A stretch of 64,000 bases of DNA from Leptobrachium leishanense (Eukaryota; Chordata; Amphibia; Anura; Megophryidae), in the NCBI GenBank assembly GCA_009667805.1, contig CM019070.1, positions 54,545,735-54,609,734 of the forward strand, read 5' to 3'. This document shows, one piece after another, positions 46,726-58,832 of the stretch (positions within the stretch are counted from its first letter, which is position 1; each line of letters opens with the position of its first letter). The notes under the pieces were generated by a model. That model had not been told where the DNA came from. It did no database searches and saw nothing but the letters and a program-made list of their open reading frames with translations. The translations under genes and the position numbers were made by a program.

Positions 46726-47816
46726 TCCAATTCATCAGTATGCCGATTTCTGAAAAAATGTCAAACTGCTTAAATGTGTTGATAAAGGGTTATTCAGAAA
46801 GGGAAAATGAGGGAATAGTACGCACTGAGACGTAAAAGGGTTAAATATCTATTCTTCATCCTCCCGAGGAGGAGGAAAATTCTCGAAACACATTTAAGCA
46901 ACCTGTGCCTCAACAGCAGCCCATAATGGAAATGACAAATGGTAAAATTTACTTAAACAGTGGTACAAACAAAAATTCAAATGCACCTCATAGGCTATTT
47001 TGTTATAGTGTGATTGTGTCATGACACAGTGCCAGGGGTCCACATTTCCATATACCCTTCAATGTATTGTGGTCAATGTCTGTTAATACAGCTCAGCAAG
47101 TATAGGGAGATGTTAGTGGCTTATCCCGTGGTAAATAATAACCTCTTGGGAACAACTCTCGTGTTTTTTTTCTGCCACCTTTTGCCATTACAAGTGTGAA
47201 GTTCCTATTTTCACTTAAGACTGAATCCACCCAGTACAGACACCTCAAGACTCAAATATGTGCCAAATATCCTCTAAATAAGAAATACAGCCACACCAGG
47301 TGTAGGTTCCTGTAATGAGACTCCTTATGTCATCAGCTCATGTGGCAATGCTCAGCATTTGACAAACAGATAAACATATTAGTTTTTCGGACATAAATAA
47401 AGTAGTAAGGTGAAATGCGTAAACAGCATGTCACAGACACAAATTGACATAAATGCAAAATGCTTCCGTATCTTTCATCATTTGCATTGATGCTTTTCTG
47501 AATGAACGAGTGAGGTTTGGAAATTTGTTGGAAATCACAAAGATACAGTTTCATAAATAAAAAAAATGAATAAGTGGCAACGAAGCCCAGTTCAAACCGT
47601 AGATATGGGTGCCAACATGTCTCAGGAGAATCCAACTTCCGGCATACTTGTACAAACAGAAGACAATATGGGCTCTCCAGAATTTATATGCAGGACAAAT
47701 TTATTGGGCTTGCACCAAACAACAAGACAAAGTTTCCACTCTAAGAGGAGTCTTTATCAAGTCTTGAAAAAGACTTGTCTTAGAGTCAAAACATAGGTTT
47801 TTTTTTGAGAAAGTAT
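46726..47816. other. No gene seen
   Basis: Intergenic sequence; 47690-47790 contains the inverted pair 'agacaaagtttccactctaa' and 'agagtcaaaac' loosely similar to the 31648 inverted repeat. Confidence 0.4.
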
Positions 47817-48344
47817 TATTATTATTATTATTCTTTATTTATAAAGCGCCAGCATATTCCGCAGTGCTGTACAATAGGCACAGTATAGACAGGGTTACAA
47901 TACATTGAACAACATTTGACAAACAGTACAGGAGGAGATGAGGGCCATATTCCCGTAGGAACTCACAATCTGGGAGGGTTGGGGTTGGAAACAGGAGGAA
48001 AGGACTGTAAGGTGAGAGTGATTGATGGTTGCGTCAGTGAGTTGGGTGGTAGGCTTCCCTAAATAGGAACGTTTTAAGGGAGCGTTTGAAGGAAGAGAAG
48101 TTAGGGGAAAGTCTGACAGTACGAGGGAGAGCGTTCCAGAGAGTGGGGGCTGCGCGTGAGAAATCCTGCAGTCTATCATGGGAAGAGGTGATGCGGGGAG
48201 AAGCTAGGCGCAGGTCACTGTTTGACCTTAGGGAGCGGGCTGGGGTGTATTTGGTGATTAGTGAGGACAGGTAGTGGGGAGCTGAGTTAGTGAGGGTTTT
48301 GTAGGTAAGGATAAGGATTTTGAACTTAATTCTGCAGTGGATGG
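47817..48344 (-). mobile_element. L2-clade LINE, 5'-truncated, copy 2
   Basis: Begins with (TTA)n and 'ctttatttataaagcgcc', the reverse of the tail at 6029. It runs through the reverse transcriptase C-terminal region, which has a frameshift relative to copy 1. It adjoins a SINE in the same orientation at 48345. Confidence 0.82.
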
Positions 48345-48720
48345 TATTTTACCAGGAAGGATACAATGAGATTTCTCTCATTTTCAAGAATGTCCTGGGT
48401 GGCGAGTGTGTACCGTTACATAGAAACATAGAAAAATGTCGGCAGATAAGAACCTTTCGGCCCATCTAGTCTGCCCAATTACATGGATACTTTACCTGAA
48501 AAGATAAATCCAGGTAAAGTATCCATGTAATTGGGCAGACTAGATGGGCCGAAAGGTTCTTATCTGACGACATTTTTCTATGTTTCTATGTTAGGTGTCT
48601 TGCCCAAGGACACTTACTGGAGAGGTGCTCTGGCCAGGATTTGAACCTATGTCTCCACTGTTATAGAGCAATGATGTCACCTCTACTCCACCCAGCCGAT
48701 ACTACTCCACCCAGCCGGTA
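48345..48720 (-). mobile_element. tRNA-derived SINE split by a hairpin MITE
   Basis: Minus-strand head with 'cggctgggtggagtagaggt' (A-box-like, partly duplicated at 48690-48718) and 'ggttcaaatcctgg' (B-box-like), core 'gtgtccttgggcaagacacc', tail 'acccaggacattcttgaaaa' and 'tgtatccttcctgg'. Interrupted at the TTA of 'accgtta' by 48419-48590. Confidence 0.82.
48419..48590. mobile_element. Near-perfect 172-bp hairpin MITE, TTA duplication
   Basis: Arms 48419-48498 and 48511-48590 are each 80 bp with a single mismatch (cgg/cgt region), joined by a 12-bp loop. TTA flanks it on both sides (48416-48418 and 48591-48593). The unoccupied SINE at 19425 reads straight through ('taccgttaggtgtcttgccc'), proving the insertion and the 3-bp duplication. 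Ends begin 'catagaaacatagaaaaatg', a foldback family abundant in frogs. Confidence 0.95.
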
Positions 48721-51700
48721 CTAGTTTAGGGCAAGCCCAATAAATTTGCCCTTGATATAAATTTTGGAGTGCACTTATCGTCTTCTGATTTGAAAGGTAC
48801 AGCTCAGTGTGGATGACATCCAGAAATATACAACGTAAGATTTTAAACATTATCCTAGTGAAATATGAAAAAGTGATACTAGGAATTGCAAATGTTAAGA
48901 AATAAGATCATGTCTGGAAAAAAAGTTTCAACCTATTTAGACATATTTTTGATACAGCTTTTTCAATCTAAAATTAGAATTTATGTAAATTCTATATTAT
49001 TTACAGTTTAGAGTGTAATGTGTTCCTTTCTATGAGAAAGTAAAACCCGATTGTCCTTCTGTGTGCCATTATCTGTAATTAAGTTTCCCGTGCCATACAA
49101 TAAACATGAGCATGCTCCTGTTTCACAGCTATTACTCATGCTACATTTTAAACAGTATCATTTAATAAAGCTACGTCTGCTTTGATAATATTTGTGCCAT
49201 CCCTTTTCACTCTTGTCCCACATTGTGAATTAAATAAAAACACAGTTAATGTGATATGAATACATTTTTAAGCATTATAACAAGTATTGTGAAACAGAGC
49301 CCTCGGCGACCTCAATAGTCTTCCACTGATCACTTGGGCTTGATGTTGAAGGAAAGCAAACATAAGTCTGGAAGTGTTTTCTACAGAAAACCCTTCAAAA
49401 AATGCTCTTCCCTTTTGTATTCAGGTTGCAGAGCAGTAGGGGGCCCCCTTTGCAGAAAGCATACTTATGCAAGTATTAAGAGCAAGCTGAGATAAGACGC
49501 AAAGCTTCAGACACCTTCATCATTAGCTGCTAGTGGTGGAGATTAGTGATTCTACGATGGGATTAGAGATGGAAAGAGTGCCAGTGTTGGTTAATTGTTC
49601 ATTAATGCTTCTAAAATAGGCTAGCTGTAGTGAAAATTATTTTAGACTGTTCTCACAATGCAGAGCCTTTGTACGATCTTATCAATGGCTGTTTTGAAGT
49701 AAAAAAAAGAACATCACTTTTAATGCAACATTGTAGCCCCCTCGTCACTCACATCTGCTGTCATGCTGTAAAGCTCTTATCATCTTGCCTTCAAAGAAGA
49801 TATTTGAACATCAAGTTTAGAAGTATCAAATGGTCAAAAGAATATTACGCTCTAGAAGTATCATCATGTAATCTCCTGTAGACCATATATTTGGTTATCC
49901 AGAACTCCAAAGCAACAAGTTTACAGGTATCTTTTTGCCATTTTAGTAGAACTTTTCCTCCATCTAATTTCTTTGACAGTTCTATATATATATATATATA
50001 TTTGTTTCTTGTACAACCATTGTAGAATTTGCATATATATCTTAGAATTTATCCTTATATAACTCTTATGTTTCTGCCGAACATTATAATATTTCACATA
50101 GAGTGGTGTTTAAAGTGATGGGGGAAATATGCTAAAGGTGTAGAGTAATTTTTGAATTATTATAACATGTCTGAATAGAAAAAAGGATTGCTTATATTTT
50201 CTATATTGTGTGAGTTGAAACAGCAATACGGCTTATTTATCAGCGTTAGGAAAGTTCATCACGATCGCTATTTCCACAATTGTACAAATGGCAGACTAAA
50301 ACTAAGAGTACTGAATGGTGGAGAGATTCAAAGGTCTGGCAAAGAGGACAACACGAACCAGGAAGAAGGGAAAACAGAGGGCCTGTAGGTGGAACGCAAG
50401 TGTCATGGCATCACAACAATTTGGAAGGAACTGGAAATTGCCATTGAGGGTTATGTGGATACCCTGGATGATAAAAATACCCATAGGCGAATGAAAGAGC
50501 CACTCGGGGCTCTATGTTTTAATTTTCTGGAATACTTTACGGTATAACATACAGATTTTAGTTAGTGTTCTACATTGAACCACATTTTATATTTGTTTTT
50601 TGTATTTATATGGTGGTGGGGAGACAATAGAGTGGTCTATAGCAGGTAGAGTTACATCAAAGAATGAATTGTGTCTGGCGCTTCACATATACAGATCGTT
50701 GATGTTTACAGTGAACGTGAGCCAGCCAGGTAAACATTGCCTGCAATATCCCATCAGGAGTCGGTTACCACATTGGTGTTTCAGGTTAAGGCAAGACCTC
50801 ATCCGTTGATGAGATATCGCGGGATATACTTATCAGGTTCCAGCATCATCCATTTTTGTGGGTGGGACTTAAGAGGGCTGTCATGCAGCACTGGTGATTA
50901 CCCATAGCGAGTACACCGGTCTGTTGACTTTCAATCATCTCAATGGCCTTCATTTAGGCTGGATGAGAGAGCAAAAGGCTGTCCTGTAAGATGGCTCTTC
51001 CGCTAAAAGAAGTCACGCACTCCAGCGACACGCAACTGGAGATGAATGACTGCAAACGTTTGATAGAGAATTATTAAATTTTTTACAATTTTGTAGTAGT
51101 AAAAATACCGACAAATATATAGGGAGTTATTTCCTCTCAAAGGAGCCAATATGTGTTGGGCATGACTGGTGTACTTTAAATTATTCTTAAGTGACTACTA
51201 CTACGTAAAATATATTTTTATACTATCTGAAGCATATAACTTGCATATGAAATTGCATCATCATACTTAATCCGTTGGACAATGACAGGATTCCAGGACA
51301 CCTGAGAAATTAATAATGTGCTGCTCCTACGTAATTGTAATTGTAGAAAAGTTTGATCTGAAGAATTGCTAGCGATACAAAGATGCTTCTAGAATCGATA
51401 GTTTAAGAACCTTCCTGCTTGACTTTTCCGTATTGAGTAAAAATGTTGGTTTGTGAAATATTTCCCCTGTCCCTATTTAATATCACTTTAATACATTGCC
51501 TTTCAACAAAGAAGTGTAAAAGAATAGCATAATTTGAGCTCTGTAATTATGTGTTCTAGAACTTGTTTGAAACACTCTTCCAGCATTTTAGGATATTTCC
51601 CTGTAGAGTGAGAGAAAGTGGAGTATCTCTTCCATCACTCAGCCATTCACATCAACTGATGACCTGTCTATAAAGTGATGTTCAGCGGGAGTGATAATGA

Positions 51701-52046
51701 ACGTTTACAAGTGTTTCTGAGGAGCTTCACATGAATCAGTGCTGTAGATGCCTTGTTTGCGTCTCTCTGGAGAACCCTAATGTATGTTTTTTCTCTGTAG
51801 TAGAACAACACCAGCATCACGTGGGATAAAAAAAACATGAAATCAAAATGCATCAGCAATGCCTGTTACAACTTCCTCTTATGTTTTTAAAGTAAATTTA
51901 GGAGTATTTTTTTTAATGTTTAAATATTCAAAGATTTACAAAGCATCAACTAACTTATAAAATATTTGTACGTCTTACATAAATTTAGTATTCTTTATGG
52001 AATTATTGAAAGCTTTTGAAAATGTCTTCAAAGATTAACTCCAAAT
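48721..52046. other. No gene seen; longest feature-poor stretch
   Basis: About 3.3 kb of AT-rich non-repetitive DNA with a TA microsatellite at about 49984-50001. 49290-49560 is of higher complexity and may be conserved noncoding sequence (guess). No ORF with domains; the ORFs at 49630 and 50188 are short and unsupported. Confidence 0.4.
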
Positions 52047-52049
52047 TAA

Positions 52050-53296
52050 GGGCCACATTACATACTTGGTGCTAATGTTAGTGCTCAACTTGCGTGAGCG
52101 TTAACTTTAGCCCAAGTAGTTATTATTATTATTATTATTCTTTATTTATAAAGCGCCAGCATATTCCGCAGCGCTGTACAATAAGCACAGTACAGACAGG
52201 GTTACAATACATTGAACAACATTTGACAAACAGTACAGGAGGAGATGAGGGCCCTATTCCCGTAGGAACTCACAATCTAGGAGGGTTGGGGTTGGAAACA
52301 GGAGGAGAGGACTGTAAGATGAGAGTGATTGATGGTTGCGTCAGTGAGTTGGGTGGTAGGCTTCCCTAAATAGGAATGTTTTCAGGGAGCGTTTGAAGGA
52401 AGAGAAGTTAGGGGAAAGTCTGACAGCACGAGGGAGAGCATTCCAGAGAGTGGGGGCTGCACGTGAGAAATCCTGCAGTCTATCATGGGAAGAGGTGATG
52501 CAGGGAGAAGCTAGGCGCAGGTCACTGTTTGACCTTAGGGAGCGGGCTGGGGTGTATTTGGTGATTAGTGAGGACAGGTAGTGGGGCGCTGAGTTAGTGA
52601 GGGTTTTGTAGGTAAGGATGTAGTTAGCGTTTGGATTGAAATATGCGTTAACGGGTTAAGTAACTCATTTGCGTTTGGTACCTTGCGCTTCTCTGCGCGA
52701 GGTTACTGTACTTTGCGCTCGCCATGTTAAGTATAGGGAGCGCAAAGTGTTAATCAGCGTTAGGATTACAAAGTCCTAACACTGATTAATGTCTGGCTGC
52801 GGTTAACAAAAAGTTAACCAGAGCCAGGACTTGGTGCTAACGAATTCCGCTTCTGCAGAATCCGTTAGCACCATCCAAAAAAATTAAAAAATCAATCGTA
52901 TACTCACCTCCTGTCCCACGGCGAGGACCGAGGCTCTGTCCACCTCCTCAGTCCGGCGGGAGCAGGGAAAGACTGGGGGAAAAAGTCCCCCCAGACTCCC
53001 CCTGCGTATCACTACACTGACCAGACGGATCTCGCGAGGCAAGATCCGGCTGGTCATGTGACCGCCGGCGTCTGCTTCATTGGAGTCCTATGGACTCCAT
53101 TGAGAGGATGCGCGCGGCTGCGCTTAATGTTGCCGCACGCATCCCGGGTGTTTATGCGCGGCGGTACCAATGCAGGCAGTATTTTTTGCGCCTGCATTGT
53201 AATCTAGCGGTAAAACTGGCACGCTAGGGGAAAACTGCGAGTGCAGTTTTTCCTCCCTAGCGCCCCCATTTTACCGCTAGGAATGTAATGTGGCCC
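52050..53296 (+). mobile_element. GGGCCC-ended MITE, copy 4, holding an L2 insertion
   Basis: Starts 'gggccacattacat' after TAA (52047-52049) and ends 'atgtaatgtggccc' before TAA (53297-53299); 14-bp perfect terminal inverted repeats. Without the L2 insert the element is about 740 bp like the others. Confidence 0.9.
52123..52619 (-). mobile_element. L2-clade LINE, 5'-truncated, copy 3
   Basis: (TTA)n then the L2 tail and C-terminal region in reverse. Bounded by GTAGTTA at 52116-52122 and 52620-52626, a 7-bp target duplication inside the MITE. Very close in sequence to copies 1 and 2. Confidence 0.88.
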
Positions 53297-53409
53297 TAAT
53301 TGTACGATAGGTATTTCAGGTAGGTAGTAAAATCTAAAGGAACTGAAGCAGTGTCCACACACTGTTCAAAACAATATAACAATTAAAAATTACTTTTGAG
53401 TTTCATGTA

Positions 53410-53594
53410 GAAAAGAGTTTTCAAACCCAGGTCCTCAAGTATCCAGAACAGACTAGATTTTAAAAATACCCTGCGGAAATGCAGCCTAAATTTTGCAATC
53501 ACTGAGCAGCAAATCATATCACCTGTGCTCTGCTTCACATATCTGGCAAACCTGGCCTGTAAGGGGTATTTGAGGACAACGTTGGGAAAGAACC
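53410..53594. mobile_element. hAT-like MITE, degraded
   Basis: 'ttttcaaacccaggtcctca' and 'tatttgaggacaacgttggg' form imperfect inverted ends; the interior has 'cacctgtgctctgcttcaca'. It resembles a palindromic hAT MITE with 'caaccctgtcctcaag' ends. The target duplication was not resolved. Confidence 0.5.
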
Positions 53595-53599
53595 ATTAG

Positions 53600-54355
53600 A
53601 AACAAATTAAAAAGGGGTACAGAAAAAAAGTATAAAAATTTTGAATAAAGCATTTTGCAAACCAATCTGTTTGGCTTGAAAAAATATGATATGAACTAAA
53701 ATATATTTCTGAAGCTTTCATAAATTAGATATCTTGTCTTCTATGTTGTAATTTCCAATTCAACAACTGGCCGCATAATCTATTAAAGCCAAGTGGCTTT
53801 GACAATCTTCTAGATGGGTGGTGATAAATATTTCAATCCACTTTTCAAAAAAGGAGAGGTCAGAGATTGACTCAGTTGACTGATAGTACAGAAATAATCA
53901 ATCAATGCCCAGTGGAGTTGAGATTGATTGGTCCAGGGCACAGGCTTTAGAGTTAACAGTATATACTCTACTCTTATTATTTCCTAGGGGGTTATTCAGT
54001 AAGTATTGTTGTTTTCCAAAACAGTGCAAACACTGGCAAAAATTGCAAGGTGTTGATATGCCAGCAGATGCTAGGGCTTCACAAAAGTGGAATCCAAAGA
54101 ATGAAAGGAGAAGCTTCACTTTTGCATTGGATAAAAAAATCTTAAATTTAGCAATACTTTGAATGTTTTGTTGTTGACTAAATTATATCTCTGAATAATA
54201 AACCATCTAGTGTGCACTATGCTTTGAATTGTGAAAATGTGGCTCTATTTAATGAAACAGAGCTACACATTTAAATCACAAAGCTAAATTTTCTTTCATC
54301 GGTAACTATGTTACTAACCATAATAAATTAACGAGGTTTCAGTAAAAATTCATAC
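53600..54355. other. No gene seen
   Basis: AT-rich intergenic DNA without recognised repeats. Confidence 0.4.
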
Positions 54356-54359
54356 AGAG

Positions 54360-54860
54360 TTTAACCCTTTCCATACGGAGGACGCGTTCGGCGCATCCTG
54401 CCGCATGTACACTTCGCTGCGGAGGACGCCCTGAGCACGTCCTCCCTTTGCAGCAGCGATAGGCCGGGATTGCGTCCGATCGCGGTGGCCCCCCCGGTGC
54501 GGGCTGACATCCTTGATGGCAGTCCAGCCTCCGGGACCCAGGTGAGCGCAAAGACGTCTATTACAGGCACCCTTCCGACAGTGCGGGAAAGGTGCCTGAA
54601 GAGGAGGGCCTTTGGACCTCTCTCCCTCCCCATCCGTACGGGGCACAAGCTAAAGGCAGGCACCGTTTGGAAGGACACAGCCTGCCCTTCCAAGCGGCAG
54701 CTGTCTTTAACCCCCAGGGGGCTGGATCATGATATGGCGCCAACAGGTGCCATATTGCGGTCCCCTCTCGGAGCTGGCCGACATCTTGGATGTCGGCCAA
54801 GCTTCCGGGATATCCCCCTGACGCATAGAACGATGACGTCAGTTCTGGAGTAAACCCTTA
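54360..54860. repeat. GC-rich repeat, likely TTAA-type DNA element
   Basis: Starts 'TTTAACCCTTTCCATACGGA'. Sharply GC- and CpG-rich in an AT-rich setting, with internal inverted pairs (for example 'ggaaggacacagcctgccct' against 'aggcaggcaccgtttggaag'). The end resembles the TTAACCCTTTC end of the family next to it. The overlapping ORFs on both strands follow from GC content. Confidence 0.45.
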
Positions 54861-55074
54861 GCTGCCACCTATGGTGGAGATAGGGGGTGCAATGAACCCC
54901 CTATCTCCCGATCCTTGGAAACTAGGGGTTAACATCTGGTAACTTTGGAATGGCCAGAGCATGGCCTTTCCAATGATACCAAACATGACCATGTAAAATG
55001 TAAAAAAAAAAAAAAAATGAATTTTTTTTTAAATTTTAAATTAAAAATAAAATTAAACAGCACTTCAACCGTTC

Positions 55075-55895
55075 TGGACCCAAGTGGCGTCATTTGTAGA
55101 TGAGGTTTGGGGCATTAAGGTCCCGTTCTCTCCAATACACTACCTCCTAGGACTCCTCCCAGACGATGTGGGACAATGAAAATTGTTTTGTATAATCGTG
55201 TCCTGTTGCTACCTCCTTATCGCCAGACTCTGGAAAAAAACACTACCCCCCACTCTACCCTCCCTGACTAAAATGATCTCTGATCTAGCATTCTCTGAGG
55301 CCTTGGCCCGATCACATTTCCATCTCACCTCCCCAACACAAGACCCTTGGTCACTGTGGCAAGATCACCTAATATATCAAACTACTAAAACCATAGGCAC
55401 GAGGCTCCCATAATGTTACGACTAACACCTATTATTCGCTACCCCTGCAGTCCCAAGGTTCCCCCTCACCTGTTTTTCTACCGAACGGTACAGCCCTGTC
55501 GATTGAAGTCCTCATAATAGTGTTGGTGGTTTCCGATGTCTCACCCCGCCTGGCTCCTTTTCCCCTTTTCTTCTTCTTTTCTCTTCTCCCCTCTCTATCT
55601 TTCCCATTTTCCCTCCCTTTCTCCCTTTCCTCCCCGCTATGTCTCTGCTTCTGAGACCCGTTTGGTTGATTGTTAAATAGCTTAATGTGATGTTTCGTAT
55701 CTTTGCCATTCTGTAGAGCAATTTCTTCTTTTTTATTGAATACCGTGGTTTAACATCATCGCTATAGTAAAATGTACCGAACCTTCCCCATTTATGTAAG
55801 CTATTGTTTTTCCCTTTTTTCTTTTTGTATCCCATTTTACTGATTGAAATAATAAAACATTCAATAATAAAAACTAAAAAAAAATAAAAAAAAAC
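55075..55895 (+). mobile_element. L1/Tx1-like LINE, 5'-truncated, with A tail
   Basis: Starts inside the end of the reverse transcriptase ORF, followed by a 3' UTR ending 'aataataaaacattcaataa' and an A-rich tail at about 55868-55895. The target duplication is hidden by the A-rich surroundings. Confidence 0.75.
55080..55413 (+). pseudogene. L1/Tx1-like ORF2 C-terminus
   Basis: The first part gives 'FVDEVWGIKVPFSPIHYLLG' followed by 'LLPDD', then after a frameshift the frame at 55183-55413 has 'LIARLWKKTLPPTLPSLTKM' and 'LWQDHLIYQ'. 'IARLWKSxxPPTL' is the usual C-terminal block of L1/Tx1 ORF2 in frogs. About 110 codons survive without catalytic motifs. Confidence 0.72.
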
Positions 55896-56373
55896 TTTTT
55901 TTGTTTCTTTGGTTTTATTAATGCAGCGAGGTTTCAATTTCAATTATAATGTGAACAATGATGCTGCACTAACGATTTTTTCTATAGGGGCGTTTGCTAA
56001 AAAACACATACTTTCCCCCCAAAAAATGTAACGAGTCCCCATTTCTATTTTTTTTAACAAGTGCACCCCATAGAAGATGTAACTGGAAAGGCTCGCATGT
56101 TAAAATATGAAAATAAAACACTTTTACACAATGTAGATGATTGAAAATTTAATTTTTATTGCATTTTTTTTATAGTATTCAGGGAGGACATGACATATAC
56201 ATATAATAATGATATAATATGAATCTGCTGAGTCTGCCGGAAAGAACGATATATAATATGTCTGGGTTGTATAAAAAATGTGACTTCAAATCACGTTTAA
56301 ACATGATGAGAGAAACCGGTAAAAATGAGCTGAGCACACAGCGGTGAAATGGCTCAGCAGCGAAAGGGTTAAT

Positions 56374-58017
56374 GAAACCTCAATATTTTTACTTCCATTT
56401 CTGGCATTTGATAACTCCCATGGGGAGATATTTTGTCTGTGCAAAAATACCTAAGGGGTTATCTTCTAATCACATGCATTTGCCGATGTTGCAAATGCCG
56501 TGGAAAAATCTCTGGCGTTGAAGCTCCGACAAACGCCGATGTTTCACAAAACTAAAATACAAACAGCAACAGTAGAGGCTGCCCTGTGAAATGTCTCTTG
56601 TTGCCGATTTTCTTTTAGTTTTGTGAACTATCGGCATTTTCACCGGTGTTTGAAACACCAGCACTTAGTGGATAACCCCTCTAATCTGTTGTTGTACACC
56701 TGCTGGCTCGAATAACCGTCAGTGATCGAAAACCATTTCTGTTGAGCTTAAGGTGGTTTCCTTTGGATCCCTTTTTCTTGTTTCCTCCTGCCATTAAAGG
56801 TGTCTGTTGTCTAAAAAAATAAAATTTACAAACTGTTTCAGGCGAGTACTAAAACTTTTACATATTTGATTTTCTCTCAGTGTGGTATTTCATATTAAAG
56901 CTGTTAAGGCTCTATTGACCCTTTAAGCCTTGAGTTTTCAACAATACGGCAACTCATTAGTCCACCAAGACTTCTTATGTTATTGCGGTCAATATGCATC
57001 ACTTGGCACAACATTCACTTTGTATATAAGCTGGTTCAAGTAGGAAAAACAATCGACTTCCTTTTTTTTTTATAATTTCTCAAGTTAATAAGACAGTGGG
57101 TCAAACAGCAGTTAAATGGCGTTCATAAGCTCAAACCAGAAGGGGTTCTAGAAAGGAATCAAAATCCATAAATATGAAAAGATACAGAGGCCTGCAAATT
57201 TATGTGTCAAGAAAAACTGAGAGAAAATTTTTGACACTCTGATGTCTAGCAGATAGCACTTAAATCATTTTTCTCCAAACTTCAGTCATAAATCTTCAAA
57301 GATGTATAGCCATAATACAAATTTTTAGACTAAGAAGTTGCGTTTGAAGTTATTTTATAGGATTTTGCTGTAAGGGCTCCAATTGATTTCCAGTAGGATA
57401 AAAGGAGAGAACTTTATTTTCGAAGCTTTGTCGGAAAAAGCTTTGCTACCATTGGTTGTTTTGCCAATATACCTGCAGGGCATGGTGATGTTGACATTGA
57501 TACTATATGCCTATATGAATTGAGTTGAGTTTACACCTCCCGCTGTTTATGTTATGGTTAAAATTTGTCACAAACCTGGGAATGATTTATTAAATATTTT
57601 ATGACAATAGAAAAAAAATCAAGATCTAGAAGCAGAAATGTAGAACATCTCATTAAAAATATATTGCAGGTTACATTTTGTTTTCTTTTTTCTTTCTTCT
57701 GAGAGAAAAATACAGTTAAATATAGATTATTTTTAAATTTTGGTATTTCATTCTACATACCATCTTCAAAAAAAGTAATGATTCAGTGATCTACCTGTGA
57801 ATGTGCGGATTGAGATAACGTGTAACAAAAATGTTCCAAGATGAAAAACATTGATTTTTTTTAATGGATATAAGATTGACTAGTTGCTGCATTACCTTCT
57901 ACACTAGCTAGAGATTCAGGTATAGAGCTAAATATGTGTTTTAAGTATATACATGTGGGATGATATAAATGATAATCTACCCTCTGGAGTTGTGTGTAGT
58001 CAGATAAATATAGGAAA
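56374..58017. other. No gene seen; one imperfect inverted segment
   Basis: At 56445-56680, 'ggggttatcttctaatcac' and 'agtggataacccct', with 'atttgccgatgttgcaaatg' between, suggest a decayed MITE of about 220 bp with GGGTTATC ends. The rest is AT-rich intergenic sequence. Confidence 0.4.
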
Positions 58018-58032
58018 CAAATGGGGCAAGAT

Positions 58033-58817
58033 ATACACAAAAGTCTGAATGTCAGGCACCACCTAGTGGTTTCTTATGAGAATGTCTTCCCAATGGATTT
58101 CACTGAATATAGTGATAGTGAGACGGATTGGGATTGTGGTGATGAAACAGTTCAGTATGTTATTGTGGACCTATACAAAAGTCCAGGGTGGGCTAGATCA
58201 GCAGCTCATCTCCACTCACTAGAGGAAATATCCCAATTCCTCAAAGAGAAGCATATGAAAAAAACAGTGTGGTGGGACAGGCGCTTCTTCCAGCCAGTGG
58301 GGGTGTTCTTTAAGATGTTCCCTCTATTTAGATGGGGTCCAGCCCTCAAATAAAACAGAAACAAATATAATTTGTAGAATGGCATCTACTGAGGAAGCGG
58401 CTTCATACCGCGAAACGCGTTTAGATGCACTTTTTATATTGTTTTTATATTGAAATTATATCTTTTATCTTAATAAATTAATTAATCTTACACCCCCTGC
58501 GTGCCGATCTTCACTTTTACTGCTACAATCCTGGATTGCTGCTGAGGAGCAGAAAGAAGGCGCTGGAGTACTGTAAGGGGAATCCGGCATTCCAAAAGCT
58601 GCCGGTTGCTGTTACATCTAGTGTCTGATCTTGAGACACTGAAAAATGTGAGTCATTTCTCCCTAAAGGGGTTTATTCATATATCTACCTGACATACTGC
58701 GCAATATATTTGTTTCTGTTTTATTTGAGGGCTGGATCCCATCTAAATAGAGGGAACATCTTAAAGAACACCCCCACTGGCTTTAAGAAGCGCCTGTCCC
58801 ACCACACTGTTTTTTTT
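58033..58817 (+). mobile_element. Penelope-like(?) retroinsertion with 15-bp TSD and internal inversion
   Basis: Flanked by identical 15-mers CAAATGGGGCAAGAT at 58018-58032 and 58818-58832. Inside, 58257-58372 is repeated in inverted orientation at 58707-58817. The middle carries 'gaggaagcggcttc ... cgcgaaacgcg' and 'taataaattaattaatc'. A forward ORF (58021-58353) ends at the inverted block; its C-terminal part, 'WWDRRFFQPVGVFFKMFPLF', matches no family I know, and its ATG falls in the target duplication. The layout of a partial inverted copy beside a truncated one is known from Penelope-like elements, but the assignment is an inference. Confidence 0.6.
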
Positions 58818-58832
58818 CAAATGGGGCAAGAT

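Larger units (their letters stand above)
54900..56372 (-). repeat. Long TTAA-ended repeat family, copy 3, split by L1
   Basis: The right end reads 'aatggctcagcagcgaaagg' before TTAA (56370-56373). 56150-56290 matches 33480-33560 and 11085-11160 in reverse or forward order. 54945-55000 ('ggccagagcatggcctttcc') matches 26300-26325. The L1-like insertion at 55075-55895 separates the halves. Confidence 0.55.

Noticed and set aside
54339..54853. Overlapping ORFs on both strands in a GC-rich block
   Set aside because: GC-rich repeat lacks stops by composition; no domains, and it starts with a TTAA-type repeat end.
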